Of a stretch of 20,794 nt of DNA, positions 9,328 to 17,023 are shown piece by piece. Below the pieces are notes generated by a model. That model did not search any database. It saw only the letters and a list, made by a program, of their open reading frames with translations, and was not told the DNA's origin. The first letter of the stretch is position 1, and every line of letters begins with the position of its first letter. The DNA is taken from contig CABVRQ010000069.1 in NCBI GenBank assembly GCA_902500695.1, positions 1 through 20,794 of the forward strand. Reading direction: 5' to 3'. The position numbers and the translations under genes are program-made. This stretch comes from an uncultured Nitrospira sp. Lineage in GTDB: Bacteria; Nitrospirota; Nitrospiria; Nitrospirales; UBA8639.

Positions 9328-9369
9328 ATCAGAAATCCCATCCCTTAGGGACGGAGAACGACCCATCTC

Positions 9370-10494
9370 ATGTCATTGATGAACGATAATGTAAACCGCC
9401 GAGGCCTGGATACCTTCGATTGGTGTTTCCTGGGTGTCATTATGGCCATTATCTCTGTTGGCATCCTATCCATTTATAGCGTCACCAATACCCAGGCAAC
9501 AACTGGAATACCCATTTATCTCAAGCAAGCCACATGGATGGTCGTCGGCTCCTTAGCCTTTTTGATCGCGGTAGGTATTGACTATCACAAACTCACTCGT
9601 CTTTCATATCTGCTCTATGGGATCGGACTGATCTTACTTATTATCGTGGTAATCGCAGGCAAAACCAGTCGAGGCTCCCAACGATGGATTCCCCTTGGCC
9701 CCTTTGCGGTCCAGCCTTCAGAATTCATTAAGATTCCCCTGCTACTCATGTTGGCTACCTACTATGGGACAGCCACCCGTAAAGGCTGGGTGCGTCGATT
9801 GATCATCCCCGGACTCATCGTGCTCCCAGGATTCTTACTCATACTTAAACAACCGGACCTAGGAAGCAGCCTTGGTTTTCTGGCCATTTTTCTTGTCGTC
9901 GTTCTCACGGTGGGGATGAAGTCCAAAGCCTTTGGGTTTATGATATTAGCGGCCCTCATGCTTTTCCCATTCGCCTGGGGCGGGGTCTGGGGCTCCCTTC
10001 ACGAGTACCAACAGGACAGGATTCTCAGCTTTGTTGACCCCAACTCTGATCCCGGAGGAAAAGGTTATCACGGACTTCAATCCCGCATCGCGATTGGTTC
10101 CGGCCAATTATTAGGAAAGGGCTTATATGGGGGAACGCAGACCCAATTTAAATTTCTTCCCGAAGGCCACACCGATTTTGTATTTGCGGTTTTTGCCGAA
10201 GAATGGGGCTTTATTGGATCAATGGTCTTACTATCCTTATATATTCTCTTGTTTTTGATGGGTTTAGAAATCGCGTTTAAGGCCAAAGACATCGTCGGAG
10301 CACTCCTGGCCGTCGGAGTGGTAGCCATGGTGGCCTTTGGAGTGGTCGTGAATATCGCGATGACATCAGGACTGGCCCCTGTAGTGGGCATTCCACTCCC
10401 CCTCATGAGCTATGGAGGGAGCGCCATGGTGGTGAATCTCACAGCTTTGGGACTCTTGCTTAACGTAAAACGGAGACGCCTGTCACTCCTTTAG
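9370..10494 (+). CDS. rodA: Peptidoglycan glycosyltransferase RodA (SEDS family)
   Basis: This membrane glycosyltransferase polymerises lipid II into glycan strands and acts with PBP2. The 374 aa contain about ten hydrophobic helices. The SEDS signature PEGHTDFVFAVFAEEWG holds the putative catalytic Asp269, equivalent to the essential Asp in the HTDF motif of E. coli RodA. The C-terminal PLPLMSYGGSAMVVN motif is also typical. RodA rather than FtsW is indicated by the neighbouring mrdA and mreBCD. A second ATG lies three codons after the chosen start and is about equally plausible; a GGAG element lies about 14 bases before the first. Confidence 0.96.
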   Translation: MSLMNDNVNRRGLDTFDWCFLGVIMAIISVGILSIYSVTNTQATTGIPIYLKQATWMVVGSLAFLIAVGIDYHKLTRLSYLLYGIGLILLIIVVIAGKTSRGSQRWIPLGPFAVQPSEFIKIPLLLMLATYYGTATRKGWVRRLIIPGLIVLPGFLLILKQPDLGSSLGFLAIFLVVVLTVGMKSKAFGFMILAALMLFPFAWGGVWGSLHEYQQDRILSFVDPNSDPGGKGYHGLQSRIAIGSGQLLGKGLYGGTQTQFKFLPEGHTDFVFAVFAEEWGFIGSMVLLSLYILLFLMGLEIAFKAKDIVGALLAVGVVAMVAFGVVVNIAMTSGLAPVVGIPLPLMSYGGSAMVVNLTALGLLLNVKRRRLSLL

Positions 10495-10821
10495 GTATCA
10501 TGTATCCTGCGGTTTATTTTTGATAGCGTTGGACTGGTTATCGCACAAAGAGGGAATCAACGGAGAATTCAATTCAGAAAAGTCCCAAAGCCGCGGATTT
10601 CCCCCACACTTGCAGAAACAAGGAAGTGGACACACAGAACCATCCTCAAATGGTTCCATACAGTATTCATTTACAATTATTGACAGAAGGGGCACAAAGC
10701 TATCTCAGATTTTGACAGGCAGATCCAACAAACTGGCTCAGCCCCACCAGCAACATCATCTTCACAAAGAATGTGTCGAAGAGAAGCTTCTGGTCCCTTC
10801 TGAGAATGTAGGGAGATAACT
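10495..10821. other. Intergenic region between rodA and rng with hairpin and two TTGACA boxes
   Basis: In these 327 bases no plus-strand frame resembles a protein. A perfect 7-bp hairpin (GAACCAT, loop CCTCAA, ATGGTTC) lies at 10637-10656. Two exact TTGACA hexamers lie at 10680-10685 and 10712-10717, but neither has a good -10 box at 16-18 bases; the first has only TATCTC at 15 bases. The region probably carries a promoter and 5' leader for rng. The minus strand has two cysteine-dense short frames, discussed under findings. No T-run terminator after rodA is visible. Confidence 0.5.
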
Positions 10822-12375
10822 ATGGGAGTAGAAATTGCGATTAGTGTCACTCGTGAAGAAACACGGGTTGCCGTGCTCGACAATCGTGTCGTGACAGAAT
10901 TGTATGTCGACCGTCCAAGAAAAAAAGATTTTGTGGGAGACATTTACAAAGGCAAGGTCATTAAAGTTCTGCCTGGTATGCAAGCGGCCTTTGTCGATAT
11001 TGGACTGGATCGGGCCGCGTTTATCCACGTATCCGATCTTTCGGTCGGAACCGAACCAGGGGACACACTCGTGGATAGTGAAGAGGATGAACGGAGTCAA
11101 GACCTGCCGCGTCCTCGACGCCAAACCGCACGCCCCATTGAAAACCTGCTGGCAGAAGGCCAGGAACTTCTTGTACAAATTTCCAAAGGCCCAATCGGCA
11201 CCAAGGGACCTCGGATTACCACCTACGTCTCTCTTCCCGGAAGGTTTTTGGTGCTCATGCCCAATGTCGACCACATTGGTGTATCGCGAAGAATTACAAA
11301 AGAAGACGAGCGGCATCGCCTGAAGGACCTCATGAGGCGCATCCGGAAACCCGAATATGGATACATTGTCAGGACCGTGTGCGAAGATGTACCGGAAGAC
11401 GATCTCCAAACCGACGTGAGATTCCTCACAGCGCTATGGGAAGACACGCTCAAAGCGGCCGGTAGACAACCAGCCCCGTCCCTCTTGCATACGGATCTCT
11501 CCCTCCCGCTCCGGGTGGTGCGAGACTTATTCACCAAAAAAGTCGATCGCCTATTAGTTGACGCAAAACCGGATTTCGAGGAAGTCAAAGATTTTGTCCG
11601 GCGTTATCTTCCGGAACAAGCCGCTCGCGTACATTTCTATGACAAGAAGCAGGAAGGGTTATTCGATCACTTAGGGATCGAATTGGAGATTACCCGAGCC
11701 CTGAGCCGGAAAGTCTGGCTCAAGTCCGGAGGGCACATTGTGATTGACCACACAGAGGCCATGACGGTGGTGGACGTCAATACGGGACGGTTTGTGGGGA
11801 AACGCGACCAGGAAGAAACGATTTTAAAAAACAATCTGGAGGCCGCGAAAGAAATTGGCTACCAGATCAAATTGCGCGGCATTGGCGGCATTATCATTAT
11901 TGATTTCATTGACATGGAACGGGAACGGAACCGTGAAAAAGTCTATCAGGCTACACTGGACGCACTGGCGGGCGATAAGGCTCAAACGCGTATCTCGCGT
12001 ATTTCCGATCTTGGGCTCATTGAAATTTCCCGTGAACGCGTCCGTGAAGATCTCTTACGGACGTTATCGGAAATTTGTGGTGACTGCGAGGGAAGAGGGT
12101 ACACCAAATCTACCATGACCGTCGCGTATGAAATTTTTCGAGATATCCGGCGCATTGGAATTACTCGGGGACAACCCCAACACATTGTGGTCGGTGCCAA
12201 CCCTAAAGTCATTGAGCTCATTTTCGAAACCGAGCACAGTAGCATTGAGCAACTCGAACAGGAATTCCAACAACAAATATTATTTGAGGCAGATCCATTA
12301 CTGCACCTTGAGCAATATGACATCGTGGTGGTAGGGAAATTGACGTCACGCACCGAAACTCGGACCGCGTCCTAG
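10822..12375 (+). CDS. rng: Ribonuclease E/G family endoribonuclease (RNase G type)
   Basis: This is a 5'-end-sensing endoribonuclease for rRNA maturation and mRNA decay in the cytoplasm. The 517-aa length fits RNase G rather than full RNase E with its long scaffold tail. An S1 RNA-binding domain occupies about 36-135 (DIYKGKVIKVLPGMQAAFVDIG), with an acidic, low-complexity insertion at about 74-108. The DNase I-like catalytic part carries the metal-binding aspartates D318 (VVDVNTG) and D361 (IIDFIDM). The zinc-link motif C419-x-x-C422 joins subunits. An AGGGAG ribosome site precedes the ATG at 10822. rng lies near mreBCD in E. coli too, so the linkage is an old one. Confidence 0.93.
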   Translation: MGVEIAISVTREETRVAVLDNRVVTELYVDRPRKKDFVGDIYKGKVIKVLPGMQAAFVDIGLDRAAFIHVSDLSVGTEPGDTLVDSEEDERSQDLPRPRRQTARPIENLLAEGQELLVQISKGPIGTKGPRITTYVSLPGRFLVLMPNVDHIGVSRRITKEDERHRLKDLMRRIRKPEYGYIVRTVCEDVPEDDLQTDVRFLTALWEDTLKAAGRQPAPSLLHTDLSLPLRVVRDLFTKKVDRLLVDAKPDFEEVKDFVRRYLPEQAARVHFYDKKQEGLFDHLGIELEITRALSRKVWLKSGGHIVIDHTEAMTVVDVNTGRFVGKRDQEETILKNNLEAAKEIGYQIKLRGIGGIIIIDFIDMERERNREKVYQATLDALAGDKAQTRISRISDLGLIEISRERVREDLLRTLSEICGDCEGRGYTKSTMTVAYEIFRDIRRIGITRGQPQHIVVGANPKVIELIFETEHSSIEQLEQEFQQQILFEADPLLHLEQYDIVVVGKLTSRTETRTAS

Positions 12376-12460
12376 GAGCCACGCGAGAACGATTGAATCA
12401 TGAACGATGTCCTCCACAATCCTGCGCCGTCAACCGTACCACTCGTTTCCAGGAACAGAA

Positions 12461-12574
12461 ATGAAAGGAGACCCAAATTCCTCTATCAATTCTGAAAAAT
12501 CCGGAAATCTCCATCGTCCAGAGTCGAACGTGGCACAAATTCTGGGTGGAGACTCATGCAAACGGACCACTTGA
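12461..12574 (+). CDS. Doubtful 37-aa ORF between rng and dprA
   Basis: A short frame with an ATG at 12461 and AGGAA five bases upstream ends at 12574. The product is hydrophilic, serine- and asparagine-rich, and matches no family I know. The whole 244-base gap between rng and dprA is otherwise empty apart from a minus-strand frame (12430-12663) that runs into dprA. I keep this only because the gap is longer than is usual inside this gene run. Confidence 0.12.
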   Translation: MKGDPNSSINSEKSGNLHRPESNVAQILGGDSCKRTT

Positions 12575-12619
12575 CGGTGATCTCCAGGCGCATATTCGCC
12601 ATCCTCACAAAGGACCTGA

Positions 12620-13756
12620 ATGACCTCACCCTTACAAGGATGGTTAGAACTTTTGGCAGTCAAAGGACTTGGTCCTGTTACTTACACCAGACTCATCAAC
12701 CGGTTCGGCTCGCCTGAAGCCATTCGCTCCTCCAACGCCCACGCCCTCGTATCAATAGGGGAAATCTCTCCCTCATTGGCCAGAGCCCTTCATCAACCCA
12801 TATCTTCTGATGCACAAGATCACATTGCCAAAGAATTGCAGGCCGTCCAGGATGGGCGATTCTCCATCATGACACTCGTGGACACACACTATCCGCCCCG
12901 ATTAAAAACCATTACGGATCCTCCTCCGTTACTCTGGTGCACAGGCCAACTCCAGGACCGCGATCAACAGGCCCTTGCTGTAGTCGGTTCAAGAAAAGGC
13001 TCGCACATCGGACGGACATTCACGCGACAACTGAGTGGCGATTTAGCTGCACTGGGCTTTACGATTGTGAGCGGCCTGGCCAGAGGCATTGATGCGGCAG
13101 CTCACGAAGGCGCTCTCGCCACATCCGGGAGAACCCTGGCGGTGCTTGGATGCGGCATTGATCGAACCTATCCGCCTGAGCACGATCCGCTACGACAACG
13201 CATTGAACAGCATGGTGCCGTTCTTTCTGAATTTCCCATGGGAACCCCTCCACATTCTTACCATTTTCCTCAACGGAATCGGATCATTAGTGGACTCTCA
13301 CTTGGTGTGATCGTCGCAGAAGCCACCTCGCGCAGCGGGTCCCTTATTACAGCTCGGATGGCCTTAGAACAAAACCGTGAGGTCTTTGCGGTACCAGGAA
13401 ATGTGACGAATACCTTGACTCGTGGCCCTCACCGCCTCATTAAAGATGGGGCAAAATTAGTCGAAAATTCGTTAGATGTTGTGGAAGAAATTCTTCCTAT
13501 GTTAGAACCCTCTTTCCGGGAACAACTCGAGAAACAACAAGACGGACTTCCGCTTCAACCTTCGGCGCCTTCACTAGGGGCAGAAGAACAACATCTATTT
13601 GATCGTCTTTCACTTGAACCTGTTTCGCTGGACGAGTTAATCATTCAATGTACCTATTCCCCATCTGAAGTCATGAGCATTCTCTTGTCTTTGGAGATCA
13701 AAGGGCTTATAAAGCAGATACCGGGGTTGCAGTATCTCCGACTGAACATTAAATAG
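12620..13756 (+). CDS. dprA: DNA-processing protein DprA (RecA loader for incoming ssDNA)
   Basis: DprA binds single-stranded DNA entering by natural transformation and loads RecA on it; it is also common in bacteria not known to be competent. The 378-aa protein has an N-terminal helical (SAM/HhH-like) domain at about 5-60, a Rossmann-fold DprA core at about 85-290 with VVGSRKGSHIG (121-131), SGLARGIDAAAHEGAL (151-166) and PQRNRIISGLS (217-227), and a C-terminal winged helix at about 320-375. The start at 12620 has an AAAGGA site just upstream. In many bacteria topA directly follows dprA; here the next frame is the ruined topA at 13824. Confidence 0.96.
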   Translation: MTSPLQGWLELLAVKGLGPVTYTRLINRFGSPEAIRSSNAHALVSIGEISPSLARALHQPISSDAQDHIAKELQAVQDGRFSIMTLVDTHYPPRLKTITDPPPLLWCTGQLQDRDQQALAVVGSRKGSHIGRTFTRQLSGDLAALGFTIVSGLARGIDAAAHEGALATSGRTLAVLGCGIDRTYPPEHDPLRQRIEQHGAVLSEFPMGTPPHSYHFPQRNRIISGLSLGVIVAEATSRSGSLITARMALEQNREVFAVPGNVTNTLTRGPHRLIKDGAKLVENSLDVVEEILPMLEPSFREQLEKQQDGLPLQPSAPSLGAEEQHLFDRLSLEPVSLDELIIQCTYSPSEVMSILLSLEIKGLIKQIPGLQYLRLNIK

Positions 13757-13823
13757 CACACAACACATTCTTCCCCTATGGGAAATGGTGCTCGTGAACG
13801 AATCATGACCCTCATCACTGTCT

Positions 13824-14345
13824 ATGGCTAAATCACTCGTCATTGTCGAATTGCCTACCAAAGCCAAAACCCTGTCCAAGTATTTTGGACGCAATGAACA
13901 AGCATTGACATCTGTGGGTCAACTTAAAGATCTCCCGAGGAGCAACTGGGCATTGACCTCGAACACAACTTCGACGGTTCTGTCACAAAAAATAGATTTG
14001 TCAGATACGCCACTGGTTTTTCAAATTGGACCGAGTTGAAAAACCCCGGTAAAGTGAGTAATTTTCATCTTTCAGATACGGAGCAATAAACCCCTTTTTG
14101 CCTTTAAAAACATTTTTTTGCGACAGAACCGTCGGCAGGCTAGTCTAGGAGGCTGGCTGGAACGACTGACGGATAGCCGGCTACGACCGCTGGAAAAAAT
14201 GAATTGAACACCCAGCCTAACTTGCCTGTACCCTACGCCATCATTATGATGAGCACGCGAAAAAACCGGTCACATCGCGACAGGTGGATTGTGACGGCGC
14301 CATTTTTACCCTGAATCTGTCGTGAATCTTACACGCGTGAGTATC
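13824..14345 (+). pseudogene. topA: 5' relic of DNA topoisomerase I gene, frameshifted and decayed
   Basis: The first frame opens with the TopA N-terminus (MAKSLVIVE, then P and TKAKTLSKYFGRN) and reaches SVGQLKDLPRS. The invariant serine of the ESP motif is a leucine. At about 13944 one base is missing: in the next frame (13946 on) the expected LGIDLEHNF continues, followed by an ELK...GK...F-L-S-D segment that matches the Toprim strand, with the DPDRE acids lost, then a TAA at 14087. Further pieces seem collinear with TopA: Q-A...LERL...RLRPL..KM at 14136-14204, resembling the QARRVLDRLVGY region, and a TLRHHYDE...KK...QVD...IFTL segment at about 14233-14316, resembling the region after the conserved EYW motif. 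Stops and deletions separate them. The first part is certain; the latter two pieces are inference by eye, as is the right boundary. Confidence 0.8.
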
Positions 14346-14398
14346 GGTTTCGCTTACACCAAAGATGCCAAAGGAGTCTTCCCCGGTAAGAGTTGCTA

Positions 14399-17017
14399 AT
14401 GAGTAAATCGCTGATAATTGCCGAGAAGCCCTCTGTTGCAGCCGACATCGCGCGTTCGCTTGGCGGACTGAAACGTGAGAAGGATTATTTTGAAGATGAC
14501 GACTATGTTGTCACTTCAGCCGTTGGGCACCTACTTGAAATCAAGGCGCCTGACGGCGTAGAGGTCAAACGTGGCAAGTGGTCTTTCGCCAACCTGCCGG
14601 TCATTCCCGATCACTTCGACCTAAACCCAATCGCACGGACCGAGGACCGGCTCAAGTTGCTCGCCAGGCTGATCGGCCGCAAAGATATCGACCGAATTAT
14701 CAACGCCTGCGACGCCGGGCGCGAAGGCGAACTGATCTTCCGACTGATTGTCCAGCACACGAAGGCCAAGCAACCGACAAGCCGGCTTTGGCTGCAGTCC
14801 ATGACACCCAAGGCCATTCGCGAAGCCTTTGAGGAACTGCGCGATGATGAACAAATGAAGCCGCTCGCCGATGCCGCCCGCTGCCGATCAGAAGCAGACT
14901 GGCTGGTTGGCATTAACGGCACCCGAGCTATGACGGCATTCAACTCCCAAGACGGGGGTTTTTACCTCACCACCGTTGGCCGGGTTCAAACACCCACCCT
15001 GACCATCGTCGTGGAGCGCGAGGAACAGATCAAGCAATTCGTCTCGCGGCCCTACTTTGAAGTGCATGCCCAGTTTGATGTCGAGGCCGGACAGTATCCA
15101 GGTCGCTGGTTTGATACGGGCTTCAAAAAGAATGACGAAGATGCGGAACGGCGCGCCGAGCGACTTTGGGAACGCAAACAGGCTGAAGCAATCAGGCTGG
15201 CCTGCCAGAGTCAGCAGGCTGTGGTCACTGAAGAAACCAAGCCGACGACACAAAGCGCACCGATGCTGTTTGACCTGACCAGTCTGCAACGTGAAGGTAA
15301 CGCCCGGTTTGGCTTTTCGGCCAAGACAACATTGTCACTGGCGCAAGCGCTCTATGAACGCCACAAGGTGTTGACGTATCCAAGAACCGATTCGCGCGCT
15401 CTGCCGGAAGACTATCTCTCTACCGTGAAAGATACGCTGGCCATTCTGCGTGATGAGTCAAGTGAGCATTTGTCAGCCATAACCAGCGGCAGCGGCGGCA
15501 ATCCGATAGGGCCGCATGCGGCAAAAATTCTGAGCAATGACTGGGTCCAGCCGAACAAGCGCATTTTCAATGACGCGAAAATTTCTGATCACTTCGCCAT
15601 TATTCCCACATTGCAGGCACCCAAGAATCTCAGCGAAGCCGAAGCCAAGATATACGACCTGGTCGTGCGTCGATTCATGGCGGCCTTTTTCCCGCCTGCG
15701 GAGTTTCGAAACACCACCCGTATTTCCCAGATTGACAAGCACCACTTCAAGACCGAAGGCAAGGTGATGGTCAAGCCGGGCTGGTTGGCCATTTACGGCC
15801 GTGAAGCCATTGCTGGTGAGGGCACGCTCGTAGCGGTTGATGAGAATGAAAAAGCCACGGTCAGCGATATTGAAGTTCGCGACATGGCGACCAGACCACC
15901 CGCCAGATATACCGAAGCCACGCTGCTTTCTGCGATGGAAGGCGCCGGTAAGCTGATTGATGATGATGACTTGCGCGAAGCCATGTCTGGGAAAGGTCTG
16001 GGCACACCGGCAACCCGCGCAGCGATCATCGAAGGCTTGATTGGCGAGAACTATCTATTGCGAAATGACAAGTCACTCATGCCCACCACCAAGGCCTTTC
16101 AACTGTTGACCTTGTTGCGCGGGCTGGGGGTGACCGAACTCACGATGCCGGAACTGACCGGCGAATGGGAAAGCAAGCTTTCGCAGATAGAACGAGGTCA
16201 GTTGGACCGCCAAACGTTCATGCAAGAAATCAGTAAGATAGTTGAACAAATTGTTGGGAGAGCCAAAAACTACGGGGCAACAACCGTTCCAGGCGATTAC
16301 TCAACATTAAAATCACCCTGCCCCAAATGCGGCGCCCTAGTCAAAGAAAACTACAAACGGTTTTCCTGCACACAGTGCGATTTTTCAATTTCGAAAATTC
16401 CTGGCAGCCGTCAATTGGAAGTACCAGAAGCAGAAACCCTGATTACCGAACGCACGATTGGTCCGTTGCAGGGATTTCGCAGTCGGCTTGGCCGACCGTT
16501 TGCGGCAATACTCAAACTGACCGATGAACATAAGCTTGAATTTGACTTCGGTCAAAATGATGACGATGAAAACAGTGAACCGGTTGATTTTCAAGGCCAG
16601 GAATCACTGGGCAGTTGCCCGAAGTGTCAGTCATCGGTTTATGAGCATGGAATGAATTATACCTGTGAAAAGGCGGTCGGCCAGAACAAAACTTGCGACT
16701 TTCGAACGGGCAAAGTCATACTGCAACAGGAAATCGAACCCACTCAGATCAGAAAATTGCTGAGCGAAGGCAGAACCGAATTGCTGGCCGGCTTTGTTTC
16801 ATCACGAACCCGCCGCAAGTTCAAGGCTTACCTGAAACGCGGGGATGACGGGAAAGTTGGCTTCGAATTTGAGGCCCGTAAGCCCAAGGCTGGCGACGAC
16901 CAGGCCGCGAGCGGCAAAAAGTTGCCCGCAAAGGATGCCGCGACAAAGAAACCGGTTGAAAAAAAATCGGCTGCTAAGAAACCAGCTCGTATGGTAAAAA
17001 AACTCAAACCCCGCTGA
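14399..17017 (+). CDS. topB: DNA topoisomerase III-type (type IA) enzyme, betaproteobacterial-like, probably acquired
   Basis: This type IA topoisomerase cuts and rejoins one DNA strand, relaxing negative supercoils or decatenating. From ATG 14399 it has 872 aa. A Toprim domain (1-160) starts IIAEKPSVAADIA with E9 and has DAGREGE at 105-111. The catalytic core follows, with TTVGRVQTPT at 191-200 and the active tyrosine Y327 in LTYPRTDS. Two C4-type zinc ribbons are at C641/C644/C657/C660 and C740/C743/C756/C766, each followed by a Toprim-associated C-terminal repeat. A Lys/Ala-rich tail spans 830-872. The N-terminal half and tail look like Burkholderiales/Nitrosomonadales TopB. An in-frame TTG at 14393 is an alternative start; the nearest AAGGAG (14371-14376) is farther than ideal. 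The gene lies between two halves of a dead topA and is intact. Confidence 0.93.
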   Translation: MSKSLIIAEKPSVAADIARSLGGLKREKDYFEDDDYVVTSAVGHLLEIKAPDGVEVKRGKWSFANLPVIPDHFDLNPIARTEDRLKLLARLIGRKDIDRIINACDAGREGELIFRLIVQHTKAKQPTSRLWLQSMTPKAIREAFEELRDDEQMKPLADAARCRSEADWLVGINGTRAMTAFNSQDGGFYLTTVGRVQTPTLTIVVEREEQIKQFVSRPYFEVHAQFDVEAGQYPGRWFDTGFKKNDEDAERRAERLWERKQAEAIRLACQSQQAVVTEETKPTTQSAPMLFDLTSLQREGNARFGFSAKTTLSLAQALYERHKVLTYPRTDSRALPEDYLSTVKDTLAILRDESSEHLSAITSGSGGNPIGPHAAKILSNDWVQPNKRIFNDAKISDHFAIIPTLQAPKNLSEAEAKIYDLVVRRFMAAFFPPAEFRNTTRISQIDKHHFKTEGKVMVKPGWLAIYGREAIAGEGTLVAVDENEKATVSDIEVRDMATRPPARYTEATLLSAMEGAGKLIDDDDLREAMSGKGLGTPATRAAIIEGLIGENYLLRNDKSLMPTTKAFQLLTLLRGLGVTELTMPELTGEWESKLSQIERGQLDRQTFMQEISKIVEQIVGRAKNYGATTVPGDYSTLKSPCPKCGALVKENYKRFSCTQCDFSISKIPGSRQLEVPEAETLITERTIGPLQGFRSRLGRPFAAILKLTDEHKLEFDFGQNDDDENSEPVDFQGQESLGSCPKCQSSVYEHGMNYTCEKAVGQNKTCDFRTGKVILQQEIEPTQIRKLLSEGRTELLAGFVSSRTRRKFKAYLKRGDDGKVGFEFEARKPKAGDDQAASGKKLPAKDAATKKPVEKKSAAKKPARMVKKLKPR

Positions 17018-17023
17018 TGAAAT

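Noticed and set aside
10498..10695. Minus-strand cysteine-rich 65-aa frame as a real zinc or iron-sulfur protein
   Set aside because: No ribosome site, the cysteines do not form a known spacing, and it would run head-on into rodA. Kept only as an observation.
10822..11409. Long minus-strand frame (10762-11409) opposite the rng start
   Set aside because: It is the antisense shadow of rng, whose S1 domain and ribosome site are clear; the antisense product resembles nothing.
12430..12663. Minus-strand 77-aa frame between rng and dprA
   Set aside because: It starts inside dprA, has no ribosome site, and resembles no family.
13771..13784. TTCCC/GGGAA hairpin after dprA as a terminator
   Set aside because: Stem is only 5 bp and is followed by ATGG rather than T residues; transcription probably continues into the topA/topB locus.
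14040..14398. Possible insertion sequence or mobile-element end delivering topB
   Set aside because: I see no terminal inverted repeats, target-site duplication, transposase or integrase fragment at either topB junction; the flanking DNA reads as topA remnants instead.
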